Below are positions 1-6,369 of a stretch of DNA of 10,427 nt, piece after piece (position 1 is the stretch's first letter; every line of letters begins with the position of its first letter). The stretch is from assembly GCA_028277515.1 (NCBI GenBank), contig JANQGC010000072.1:1-10427 (forward strand). Reading direction: 5' to 3'. The notes under the pieces are model-generated. The model was not told the origin of the DNA. It made no database searches and saw nothing but the letters and a program-made list of their open reading frames with translations. The DNA comes from Anaerolineae bacterium. Lineage in GTDB: Bacteria; Chloroflexota; Anaerolineae; Promineifilales; Promineifilaceae. The position numbers were made by a program, and so were the translations under genes.

Positions 1-542
1 TTCCATTGCAATGGATCAAAGGTGCCAGTGTCGATACCTAATGTCCGGCCGCCAAAAAGACCAAATACTTTGCCCATCAGCCGGGCCTTCACAGCAGCCG
101 CCTGGAAATAAGGCATGACCTTTTGGGCCAGGGTCTCATTAAAATCTTCGCGGAGACGCCGGTGCTTATATCCGATCTGGCTTAATGTGCCCCCGGCACC
201 AAGCAGGCCGACGGTGCTGTGGGTTCCCGGATGTTTATTTCCCAGCAGCATGGTGGGCAAGTTCAAACGTTGTATACCGCGAACAACCAGGTTGGGCGAT
301 GTCCAGCATGGCGTATGGGCAACCAGTGCCTCGACGCCTGCGGCTCGCAGCGCGTCGACCTGGCTGTCAATCTGTTCTTTTGTGCGGGCAACGGCCGTAT
401 CTGCTTGCAGATCAAGCGGCAATCCGGCAAAGTAGGATATGGCCTCCGCATGACGGGGTTCGGTCATCTTTTTGAATACATGTTCCCATTCATGTTGTCG
501 ATGATCGCCAAAAGTGATCAAACCAACGTTTGGTTGAGACAT
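1..542 (-). CDS. L-fucose isomerase-related protein (COG2407-like), N-terminal part, runs off left edge
   Basis: The reading frame opens with ATG at 542-540 and stays open to base 1, giving about 180 residues; the C-terminal part is outside the window. The start follows a strong GGAGG ribosome-binding site with a 4-base spacer. The N-terminus (MSQPNVGLITFGDHR) begins a Rossmann-like strand, and residues 50-80 hold a helix and strand ending AHTPCW. Residues 164-180 (GGRTLGIDTGTFDPLQW) resemble the conserved segment of L-fucose/L-arabinose isomerase-related proteins. Family members interconvert aldoses and ketoses using a divalent metal, but the catalytic Glu/Asp ligands lie in the missing half, so activity cannot be judged. 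It sits 36 bases after the MBL-fold gene, so it is probably the last visible gene of the creatininase-SDR-MBL unit. Family assignment is fairly sure; the substrate is unknown. Confidence 0.8.
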   Translation of the reverse strand, partial: MSQPNVGLITFGDHRQHEWEHVFKKMTEPRHAEAISYFAGLPLDLQADTAVARTKEQIDSQVDALRAAGVEALVAHTPCWTSPNLVVRGIQRLNLPTMLLGNKHPGTHSTVGLLGAGGTLSQIGYKHRRLREDFNETLAQKVMPYFQAAAVKARLMGKVFGLFGGRTLGIDTGTFDPLQW

Positions 543-578
543 AGCACCTCCAATCGTTCAAACGGCATAGTTCCGGAT

Positions 579-1256
579 TTATTCATCCTTAAAAAGTGTT
601 GGTTTCAAGACCAGGATCTGTGTTTCCTCAGGCAGCGCGTCCTTGCTGAACTCGGCCACAGAACCATCCGACCAGGAGACCTTTTCCTCCGGGTAAGAAC
701 TGGTGAATTCCGTCACGGGCAGCATGAAGAATCGTGGACCAGGAATACGGTAATGCATTGGAATGACTACTTTTGGTTGAATGTGTTCGATGACCTTATT
801 CAAGTCATCAAGCTCAATTGTGGGTGGACCACCTGCTAAAGCCAAGAGGATGTCGGTACCGGCCAGGGCGTCCATTTGTCTGCCGGTGAGTGGATTGCCG
901 ACATCTCCCAGATGGGTGATATTGATCCCTTCCAGGGTGAAGCGGTACATGGCATTGTCCCGTACGACTTCCTTGTATTTATGACTTTCCTCAGACCAGA
1001 TTGAGGAGAAGGTAACACCGAGGATAGTTGCGCCACTATCGACGATGTCTGTTGCCGTGACCAGTTCAAAGCCTTGTGGAATGGAATCAACGAAACAATG
1101 AGCCTCGTCATCGTCTGAGCTGCGGACAACGATATCGGCCGGTTCTGTGATTGGCGGCAAATTAATGATCTCATTCGGTTCATAGGGATCGGTGATAATT
1201 CGCAATCCATCTCCTTCGATTAAGAAGGAGGCGTGAGCCAACCATCTGATCTTCAT
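579..1256 (-). CDS. Metallo-beta-lactamase-fold protein (UlaG/COG2220-like) with degenerate zinc motif
   Basis: This 225-residue protein resembles the small UlaG/COG2220 branch of the MBL fold. It starts with the strand MKIRWLAHASFLIEG, carries HLGDVGNPL at about 115-123 (the family's H-x-G-D-x-G turn) and has IPMHY at 165-169 near the C-terminus. The place where active enzymes carry HxHxDH reads RSSDDDEAHC (residues 45-54), so most of the first zinc ligand cluster is replaced by acidic and small residues. It may therefore bind a different metal, be catalytically inactive, or use altered chemistry. I chose the ATG at 1256 over an in-frame ATG at 1307: the family's first strand begins here, the upstream start would overlap the SDR gene by 47 bases, and a GGAG lies 10 bases before this ATG. 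The SDR stop is 4 bases away, so the two are very likely co-transcribed. Substrate unknown; in UlaG-type relatives it is a sugar lactone or phosphodiester. Confidence 0.85.
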   Translation of the reverse strand: MKIRWLAHASFLIEGDGLRIITDPYEPNEIINLPPITEPADIVVRSSDDDEAHCFVDSIPQGFELVTATDIVDSGATILGVTFSSIWSEESHKYKEVVRDNAMYRFTLEGINITHLGDVGNPLTGRQMDALAGTDILLALAGGPPTIELDDLNKVIEHIQPKVVIPMHYRIPGPRFFMLPVTEFTSSYPEEKVSWSDGSVAEFSKDALPEETQILVLKPTLFKDE

Positions 1257-1260
1257 AGGT

Positions 1261-2037
1261 TTATTTCTCCAATCGTCTTGGGAAAGCTTGAATGCTGCGC
1301 CCGCCATCAGGGTATATGGTTTGCCCGACCATATATTCGGCTTCTTTGCTGGCCAGGAAGAGAATCACACGGGCTATTTCTGCGCAGGTAGCGATGCGGC
1401 CGAAAGGCAACCGGTCCATTAATTGATTGCGCTTTTCTTCATTATGAACCACGCGTTCCATAAGCTCCGTTAATACCGGCCCCGGTGCGCAGCAGTTGAC
1501 CTGGATGCCCTTATCTACCAATGATAAGGCCATGGCTTTGGTTAACTGGTTCACACCACCCTTGGCTGCGCAGTAAGGAATCTGATCGGCCAAAGCTAAT
1601 TGGGCCATAACGGAGGAGACATTCACGATTGAACCCCCTTTGCCTTGTTCGACCATCACCTTCGCTGCGCCCTGGCTGACAAAAAACGTGCCCTTAAGAT
1701 CAACGCTCATCACCCAATCCCAATCATCCTCGTCGATGTCAAAGAATTCGGCGCTGTGATTCACGCCGGCATTGTTCACCACAACGTCAATGGTTCCATA
1801 CTGCTTGACCGTTGCTTCAATTAGCGCATCAATTTGGGATTTCCGGCCGATGTCGCAACGCACGAAAAATGCCTCGTCACCTTCGGCTTTAATATCCGAA
1901 ACTACTTGTTGGCCTAAGTCAACGGAGCGGCCGGTGACGACCACCTTTGCTCCTTCTTTGGCAAATTCATAGGCGCATGCTTCACCAATACCTTTTGTCG
2001 CTCCTGTAACGATGACGACTTTATCCTGAAATCGCAT
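1261..2037 (-). CDS. Short-chain dehydrogenase/reductase (classical SDR)
   Basis: The 258-residue product is a standard-length classical SDR, a cytoplasmic NAD(P)-dependent oxidoreductase with a Rossmann fold. The cofactor motif TGATKGIG is at residues 11-18, NNAG at 88-91, the catalytic serine at 142 (VNVSS) and YCAAK at 155-159, so the Ser-Tyr-Lys set is complete with normal spacing. The PGPVLTE segment after residue 184 and the closing DGG segment are also typical. Lys15 and Arg37 near the cofactor adenosine site hint at NADP(H), though this is only suggestive. The ATG at 2037 has an AAGGGG ribosome-binding site with a spacer of about 7 bases. The gene follows the creatininase-family gene after a 101-base gap with an inverted repeat and precedes the MBL-fold gene by 4 bases. 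In this context it could oxidise a sugar to a lactone or reduce a keto intermediate. The family is certain; the substrate is not. Confidence 0.95.
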   Translation of the reverse strand: MRFQDKVVIVTGATKGIGEACAYEFAKEGAKVVVTGRSVDLGQQVVSDIKAEGDEAFFVRCDIGRKSQIDALIEATVKQYGTIDVVVNNAGVNHSAEFFDIDEDDWDWVMSVDLKGTFFVSQGAAKVMVEQGKGGSIVNVSSVMAQLALADQIPYCAAKGGVNQLTKAMALSLVDKGIQVNCCAPGPVLTELMERVVHNEEKRNQLMDRLPFGRIATCAEIARVILFLASKEAEYMVGQTIYPDGGRSIQAFPRRLEK

Positions 2038-2060
2038 TTTATTTCCCCTTTCTCTCTTAC

Positions 2061-2110
2061 GGCAGATTGCCCAATGTATCCACTAGTTGATTCAAATAGA
2101 GCAATCTGCC
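2061..2110 (-). repeat. 10-bp perfect inverted repeat between creatininase-family and SDR genes
   Basis: GGCAGATTGC at 2061-2070 is matched exactly by its complement GCAATCTGCC at 2101-2110, with a 30-base spacer that contains the palindrome ACTAGT. In RNA this could form a stem with a large loop ahead of the SDR ribosome-binding site. There is no following T-run, so it is not an intrinsic terminator. An RNA processing or stability element, or a protein-binding site, are possible readings. Confidence 0.5.
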
Positions 2111-2138
2111 AGGATCGCTTTTGAAATCCGTTCAAATT

Positions 2139-2948
2139 TCATGTTTCTAACGGCTTAACACCCGGCTCGTACCTCTGGCGTATATCTTCAATTAACTCTG
2201 CAACATGATTGGTCAGACGCGTAACGATTTTTTCACCCTTCTCACGGGTCGCTTTGGTCGCGTCACCGATGATGCCATTCTTCAATTCGCGGTATTCGGG
2301 ACGGGCGAAAGTACCTTCAAAGTGATACATCGTGCCGGGACGTGGGGCTGCACCGGGAGCAATGATGAATTTGCGATCAACCAACGGTTCTCCGCCTCCC
2401 TTATCCGCCTTGCTCATATCCACGAATTCGGGGAATAAATAAAGAGCAACCGAAGTCTCAGCCTCATCAGCATGCCACATCCAATCCTCCAATACATCTT
2501 TATCATCCCGGAGGAAATCATACCAATGCAGCGACAGGGTGAAGATTCCTTCCAGTCCCAATTTGTGCACGGCGACGATTGTGGAAGAGACCTGTCCATG
2601 CGCCGAAAGGATGATGAACTTGTTGAAGCCGGCGACAGTTGCCCCTTTGATTATGTCCATCACCAGACCTATATGGGTTTCATAGGTAAGAGGGATATTG
2701 CCCGGCATGCCCCAATGATGGAAGGGATGTGAGCCATACATCGGGCAGGGAAGGAGCATGACGCCCGTCGCCCGGGAAATATGCTCGGCCATGCCGGTGG
2801 CATTATAGCTGTCGTCTCCACATGGACAATGTGGTCCATGCTGCTCAATAGCGCCTAAAGGTAAAATTGCGATATCATCTTTCCTGGCGTGTTCCTGGAT
2901 GGCCTCAGCGGTCATCTCTTGCCACCAAATTGCTTTTCCTTCTGACAT
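2139..2948 (-). CDS. Creatininase-family amidohydrolase, divergent subfamily
   Basis: The 269-residue protein matches the creatininase family, metal-dependent hydrolases that act on cyclic amides and related rings, in length and layout. The hallmark LPLGAIEQHGPH lies at residues 29-40 and gives putative metal ligands Glu35 and His37, followed by GDD (44-46). Residues 159-166 read HADEAETS, the position of the usual HAGExETS acidic ligand. Two signatures differ: the common NGHGGN is SAHGQV here (115-120), keeping only the His-Gly core, and the usual PGT is PGN (82-84). These changes suggest a substrate other than creatinine. ATG at 2948 has a GGAG 9 bases upstream. It is the first gene of the second transcription unit, downstream of an operator-like palindrome and a structured leader. 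Its neighbours are carbohydrate-type oxidoreductases, so I infer a ring-opening or hydrolytic step in that pathway. Confidence 0.9.
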   Translation of the reverse strand: MSEGKAIWWQEMTAEAIQEHARKDDIAILPLGAIEQHGPHCPCGDDSYNATGMAEHISRATGVMLLPCPMYGSHPFHHWGMPGNIPLTYETHIGLVMDIIKGATVAGFNKFIILSAHGQVSSTIVAVHKLGLEGIFTLSLHWYDFLRDDKDVLEDWMWHADEAETSVALYLFPEFVDMSKADKGGGEPLVDRKFIIAPGAAPRPGTMYHFEGTFARPEYRELKNGIIGDATKATREKGEKIVTRLTNHVAELIEDIRQRYEPGVKPLET

Positions 2949-2968
2949 TTCCTTAAACTCCTTTACTC

Positions 2969-2994
2969 AAAAAAACCTTTATTCTACGATAAAG
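2969..2994 (-). promoter_or_regulatory. Small stem-loop plus T7 tract in the creatininase-gene leader (attenuator-like)
   Basis: Read on the minus strand, CTTTAT (2994-2989) pairs with ATAAAG (2982-2977) around a 6-base loop, then one G, then seven T residues (2975-2969), about 20 bases before the start codon. The order resembles an intrinsic terminator placed in a leader, but the stem has a single G-C pair and would be weak. A true attenuator is only a possibility. Confidence 0.3.
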
Positions 2995-2997
2995 TAG

Positions 2998-3048
2998 CAG
3001 TCACTTTTCATGAATTTCCTTGAGAAGATTATCCATTTTAAGTGACTG
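2998..3048 (-). repeat. 9-bp perfect inverted repeat in the creatininase-gene leader
   Basis: CAGTCACTT at 2998-3006 is matched exactly by AAGTGACTG at 3040-3048, with 33 bases between. It lies directly upstream of the small T-tailed stem-loop. One arm abuts a TTGACA on the minus strand (3052-3047) that has no well-spaced -10 partner. It could be an RNA stem or a binding site for another regulator. Confidence 0.45.
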
Positions 3049-3055
3049 TCAAATG

Positions 3056-3109
3056 TTTATATACTTAGAAAATGCACCATTTAATCACCTGATCTGCATA
3101 CGTATACAA
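3056..3109 (-). promoter_or_regulatory. Candidate promoter(s) for the creatininase-SDR-MBL-isomerase unit
   Basis: Two readings are possible. One is TTAAAT (3084-3079), a 17-base spacer, then TATAAA (3061-3056). The other is an extended -10, TG-A-TTAAAT (TTAAAT at 3084-3079), with the -35 region falling on the operator-like palindrome at 3095-3108, which would suit direct repression. Neither is strong, and the true start site cannot be fixed by eye. Confidence 0.35.
3095..3108. promoter_or_regulatory. LacI-type operator, copy 2 (TGCATACGTATACA)
   Basis: This 14-bp near-palindrome with a central CG has only one non-symmetric pair. It differs at a single base from the copy at 6149-6162 in front of the lacI-family gene. 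LacI-family repressors typically bind such even palindromes and insert a hinge leucine at the central CG step. Its position between the LDH2 gene and the creatininase-family gene suggests that the second transcription unit belongs to the same regulon. Confidence 0.75.
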
Positions 3110-3123
3110 TAGAGCCAAAAAAA

Positions 3124-4185
3124 TCATTTGTCGAGGGTAAATGCAACATCTAGCCCCTCGGCAAGAACCTCTAACTCCTTATACAGGGTAGCGGGAATGG
3201 GAATGCCGTTTTCCATGCGCTTTTGCGCCGTGCGAAATTCCAGTTCTCCCGGCAGCATCATTTCTTTACTATCATCCCACATAGGCGACGCTTTGACTGT
3301 GCGGTAATATTCCGCCATACGTTCCTGAAGAGTTTCCCGGCTCAGTAAGATCAAAGGATTGATGACGATCATAAAATGGCACGTCAGGCTGGGATCGTCC
3401 TTTTCTTTATACATGCTTTTTATGCCATCCTGAAAGACGCCTCCAGTAATCAAACCGCTCAGTATATCGACAACATATGAGAGACCTAACCCTTTGTGGC
3501 CACCCACCGGCAAAAGGAAGCCGGTAAATGCTTCATCTGGATCATCGGTCGGCCGGCCGTTCCTATCTGTGGCCCAGTTCAGCGGAATTTTTTCCCCTTT
3601 CTTGCCGGCTAACAGCAGTTTACCCCCGGCGGCGTTTGATAGGGATATATCAAGCATAAATGGGAACTCAGCAAACGTTGGGATGCCGATGGCGATTGGA
3701 TTGTTACCGGCGATGGGTTGACTGCCACCTGGTGCGACGATATTCGGCTTTACATTGGTCATCACAATACCAATCATGCCACACTGCGTCGCCATCTGTG
3801 AATAGAGGGCGGCTGCGCCAAAGTGATTGCTGTGAATGACCCCAACTGCACCCATATTGAATTGCTCGGCCAGTTCGATGGCTCTTTCCATGGCTGCTTT
3901 ACCAACAATATAGCCCAAGCCATCATCGCCGGTTAGCACTTCCAAGGCCAGGCTTCCACGGATTATTTCAAGGTTGGGAGCCTTGTTTACGGCCCCGGAA
4001 ATTAATCTTTCCAAATAGATAGGGACGCGCAGCACGCCATGCGAATCAATGCCCCAAAGATTCGTTTGTACCATCGCATAGCCACAGTAAGCAGCGTCTT
4101 TGGGATTCATACCGGTTTGTTCAAATAGCCTGGTTATGAATTCACGCAATTTACATGCTGGAACTAGGTAATTATTTTCGGACAT
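3124..4185 (-). CDS. LDH2/MDH2-family NAD(P)-dependent oxidoreductase (malate/lactate/ureidoglycolate dehydrogenase-like)
   Basis: The 353-residue product is a typical member of the LDH2/MDH2 family, which is unrelated to classical Rossmann dehydrogenases. Members reduce or oxidise 2-keto/2-hydroxy acids, 2,3-diketogulonate, ureidoglycolate, sulfolactate or cyclic imino acids. Visible motifs are GIDSHGVLR (45-53), HSNHFG (118-123, with a likely active-site histidine), APGGSQPIAGNNP (151-163, cofactor region) and LLPVGGHKGLGL (224-235). I chose the ATG at 4185 rather than one at 4305, because the longer version adds 40 residues unlike the family that lie across the lactonase coding sequence. 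A GAGGG is just 2-3 bases before this ATG, an unusually short spacing. The start overlaps the end of the lactonase gene by 14 bases, which suggests translational coupling. The cluster points to a sugar-acid or keto-acid substrate, but the exact one is unknown. No terminator hairpin is evident, only a T7 run right after the stop. Confidence 0.92.
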   Translation of the reverse strand: MSENNYLVPACKLREFITRLFEQTGMNPKDAAYCGYAMVQTNLWGIDSHGVLRVPIYLERLISGAVNKAPNLEIIRGSLALEVLTGDDGLGYIVGKAAMERAIELAEQFNMGAVGVIHSNHFGAAALYSQMATQCGMIGIVMTNVKPNIVAPGGSQPIAGNNPIAIGIPTFAEFPFMLDISLSNAAGGKLLLAGKKGEKIPLNWATDRNGRPTDDPDEAFTGFLLPVGGHKGLGLSYVVDILSGLITGGVFQDGIKSMYKEKDDPSLTCHFMIVINPLILLSRETLQERMAEYYRTVKASPMWDDSKEMMLPGELEFRTAQKRMENGIPIPATLYKELEVLAEGLDVAFTLDK

Positions 4186-5089
4186 AACCCTCTTGTTTAT
4201 TTGGCTGAAGTCCTGGAATTTGCAGACGCAGGCGGTAAACAGTGGTGGTGGCAGTGATGTACAAGGACCGTAAATCATCATCACCAAAAACAAAATTGGT
4301 TGCAAATTCAGGGATGGGGATTAATCCTAGAAAACGGCCGTTTGGCTCAAAAACATGAATGCCCCCAGGACCGCACGAATAGACATGACCCAGACTGTCC
4401 ACTTTCATGCCGTCGGCGACACCGGGAGCATCTCCTTCTAAACGGGCGAAGAGACGGCCGTTTTGTATAGAACCATCCTCAGTCACATCAAACACACGAA
4501 TGTGTTGTCTTTCCGTATCATTAACATATAAAAGCTGCTCATCAGCTGAAAAGCAGAGACCGTTAGGCTTGGCAAAGTCACTTACTAGTAAAGTCAATGA
4601 TCCTGTGTCCGGTTCCAGCCGGTAAACACCGCTAAAAGGCAGTTCAGGTTTTCGCGGCACGCCAAATTTTGCGCTGCGACCCGAAGTTGGATCGGTGAAA
4701 TATATGGCGCCATCACTTTTTACAACGACATCATTGGGACTGTTTAGCTGTTGTCCTTGATAATGGGTGGCCAGAATTTCCAGTTTATCATTGCTTGCAA
4801 AATCGGTCCGCGTGATACGACTGGTCGCGTGCTCGCAAGTAATCACGCGCCATAGCTGGTCAAATGCATTTCCGTTGGCCATATTACTGTTGCGGCGCAG
4901 CGTTTCCAGACCGGACACCTCAGACCAGCGGTAAAGCGAGTTGCCCAAGATATCGCTGAAGATAAGCGTTTGTTCTGCCGGCTGCCAGATTGGCCCTTCA
5001 GCGAAATCAAAACCAGATACCACCAGCTCGAAATCAGCACCAGGCTCAATTAAATCCTCAACCGTACTGATTTTCTCTACTATCGACAT
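4172..5089 (-). CDS. SMP-30/gluconolactonase-like family protein (sugar lactone hydrolase)
   Basis: The 305-residue sequence is a six-bladed beta-propeller of the SMP-30/gluconolactonase/LRE family. These enzymes use one divalent metal to open sugar lactones to aldonic acids in the cytoplasm. The family metal ligands appear in order: Glu31 in FAEGPIW, Asn119 in NSPNDVVV, Asn176 in KPNGLCFS and Asp226 in VADGMKVD. The CEH at 85-87 and YFTDPT at 130-135 are also typical. Length is normal and no signal peptide is present. The ATG at 5089 is 4 bases past the stop of the LacI-family gene, with an AGG-containing site 8 bases upstream inside that gene, so the two are co-transcribed. With an SDR and an LDH2-type enzyme nearby, hydrolysis of an aldonolactone made by a dehydrogenase is the most likely role. 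The particular sugar cannot be told. Confidence 0.92.
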   Translation of the reverse strand: MSIVEKISTVEDLIEPGADFELVVSGFDFAEGPIWQPAEQTLIFSDILGNSLYRWSEVSGLETLRRNSNMANGNAFDQLWRVITCEHATSRITRTDFASNDKLEILATHYQGQQLNSPNDVVVKSDGAIYFTDPTSGRSAKFGVPRKPELPFSGVYRLEPDTGSLTLLVSDFAKPNGLCFSADEQLLYVNDTERQHIRVFDVTEDGSIQNGRLFARLEGDAPGVADGMKVDSLGHVYSCGPGGIHVFEPNGRFLGLIPIPEFATNFVFGDDDLRSLYITATTTVYRLRLQIPGLQPNKQEGYVRK

Positions 5090-5093
5090 GGAA

Positions 5094-6098
5094 TTAGCCT
5101 ATCCTGGCCGAGCCTCGAACGATTAATTTCCCTGGCAACAGCCTGGTCTGGCCGGTGGGAACGCCATTTCCCTTTTCATTGAGCAAGGAAATGGCTGCAT
5201 CGATCATTTCATCCACTGGTTGGCGTATAGTGGTTAAATTATAGGCTGGCCAACTAGCCATGGGAATGTCATCGAAGCCGATAATAGATAATTCATTCGG
5301 TACCTGAATCCCCCGTTCATAGCGCGCTACATCCAGCGCGCCCAGGGCCATAACGTCAGCGGCACAAAAAATGGCATCTGGGGGATTCTTCCTATCTAGC
5401 AAGCGGCGGGCTGCCGAACGGCCGTCTTCATATGTGTAAGCCCCTTCTTCACGTATACTGTTGGAATACCCACGGGCTTTCAATTGTTCTATAAAACCTT
5501 TTTCGCGCATTAAATTGGTCGCCGTGTTTCTCGTCCCCGCCATATAAGCGATACGCCGGTGTCCAGTCTCAAGTAGAGCATTCGCAACCCGGCGTCCTCC
5601 TTTCTCGTTGTCACAACCGATGACATTAGCTTGTGTACGTGGGGCAAATCGGTTAAACAAGATGACCGGCGTGCCGATGCGCGCGCACTCCTCGATAATC
5701 GCTTCTCCTGGCGTGGTTGAGGCAACGATCAGCGAATCTACCTGGTAACCCAGGACGTGGGGCAGGATGGCATCGACTGATCTATCCGGCGGCGCCCCAA
5801 AGAGCAGAACCTGCTTGCCTATGGCTTGCAGCCGATGAGTGAAGCGTTCCAAGACACGGGGATAGAAAAAACTGGAAGTGAGGTTGGCCATGATGATGCC
5901 GACAATGTTTGTGTTGCGCGATTTCAGGCTACGAGCAATGACATTGGGCGTGTAGCCAAGTTCCGCTGCCGCGTCCAGGACCCTGGCTCTAGTGCTGGGT
6001 GATACGGGTGATTCCGGGTCAAAGGCACGCGAAACAGTCGGTTGGGAAACACCGGCCAGTTTGGCGACATCAATAGAGGTAACTTGATTCCGAGCCAT
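5094..6098 (-). CDS. LacI/GalR-family transcriptional regulator
   Basis: The 334-residue protein has a LacI helix-turn-helix at residues 8-27 (SIDVAKLAGVSQPTVSRAF), a hinge helix PNVIARSLKS at 51-60 that keeps the leucine which enters the minor groove at the operator centre, and a periplasmic-binding-protein-like effector domain from about 65 (IVGIIMANLTSSFF) to near the end, including GFDDIPMASW. The family mostly senses sugars or their metabolites. It is the first gene of a unit with the lactonase and LDH2-type genes. A promoter and matching palindrome lie just upstream, so autoregulation is likely, and a second copy of the site precedes the creatininase-family gene. No Shine-Dalgarno sequence is visible before the ATG at 6098; the leader there is AT-rich. 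The start is still preferred because the family N-terminus begins here. It probably acts as the local repressor. Confidence 0.95.
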   Translation of the reverse strand: MARNQVTSIDVAKLAGVSQPTVSRAFDPESPVSPSTRARVLDAAAELGYTPNVIARSLKSRNTNIVGIIMANLTSSFFYPRVLERFTHRLQAIGKQVLLFGAPPDRSVDAILPHVLGYQVDSLIVASTTPGEAIIEECARIGTPVILFNRFAPRTQANVIGCDNEKGGRRVANALLETGHRRIAYMAGTRNTATNLMREKGFIEQLKARGYSNSIREEGAYTYEDGRSAARRLLDRKNPPDAIFCAADVMALGALDVARYERGIQVPNELSIIGFDDIPMASWPAYNLTTIRQPVDEMIDAAISLLNEKGNGVPTGQTRLLPGKLIVRGSARIG

Positions 6099-6148
6099 AA
6101 ATTATTGTTGATGAATAAACTTAATCAAAAGCAACTGCAAAACCTTGT

Positions 6149-6162
6149 TGCATACGTATTCA
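6149..6162. promoter_or_regulatory. LacI-type operator, copy 1 (TGCATACGTATTCA)
   Basis: This 14-bp near-palindrome with central CG at 6155-6156 has only one asymmetric pair. It lies two bases downstream of the -10 box of the promoter for the lacI-family gene, so it should cover the transcription start, the classic position for repression. It matches the copy at 3095-3108 at 13 of 14 bases. Confidence 0.8.
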
Positions 6163-6164
6163 TA

Positions 6165-6192
6165 AGTTTACGCGAAAGTTGAATATTGTCAA
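6165..6192 (-). promoter_or_regulatory. Sigma-70-type promoter of the lacI-lactonase-LDH2 unit
   Basis: On the minus strand a consensus TTGACA (6192-6187) is followed after 16 bases by TAAACT (6170-6165), which matches the -10 consensus at four of six positions. The predicted start falls within the operator at 6149-6162, leaving a leader of roughly 55-60 bases before the ATG at 6098. The rest of the intergenic region to 6369 shows no gene and no convincing terminator. Confidence 0.65.
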
Positions 6193-6261
6193 CAACTTGC
6201 CGGCTCCTGATCAATACGGCCGTTGTTAGCTATCATTTACCCTCTCAACAAACGACGTTCG

Positions 6262-6273
6262 CAAGGTACCTTG
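6262..6273. repeat. 12-bp perfect palindrome CAAGGTACCTTG
   Basis: This is a perfect 12-bp palindrome in the intergenic region downstream of the large surface-protein gene and about 70 bases upstream of the -35 box of the lacI-family gene. It does not resemble the TGCATACGTAT operator. It could be a site for another regulator, or chance. Confidence 0.3.
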
Positions 6274-6369
6274 TGGCGATGAACTGCTCCGACAAATGCA
6301 ATCCCTTATCATATTGGCCAAGGGTTTAAGCCAGTATACGCCGAACCACGAGGCGACAATGAGCCTGAA

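Noticed and set aside
219..839. Open frame of 206 residues on the plus strand
   Set aside because: It lies antisense across the MBL-fold and isomerase-like genes, has no recognisable domain, and the opposite strand carries clear family motifs.
3047..3052. Consensus TTGACA on the minus strand as a -35 box
   Set aside because: No adequate -10 sequence lies at 16-18 bases; GATAAT is only 13 bases away.
3116..3123. T-run after the LDH2-type stop codon as an intrinsic terminator
   Set aside because: No GC-rich hairpin precedes the T-run on the minus strand, so it does not meet the pattern.
4186..4305. Longer start for the LDH2-type gene
   Set aside because: The extra 40 residues overlap the lactonase coding region and do not resemble the family N-terminus, which begins at the ATG at 4185.
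6131..6152. Short 5-bp stems (GCAAC/GTTGC and TGCAA/TTGCA) in the lacI-family leader
   Set aside because: The stems are too short and mutually overlapping to claim an attenuator or riboswitch.
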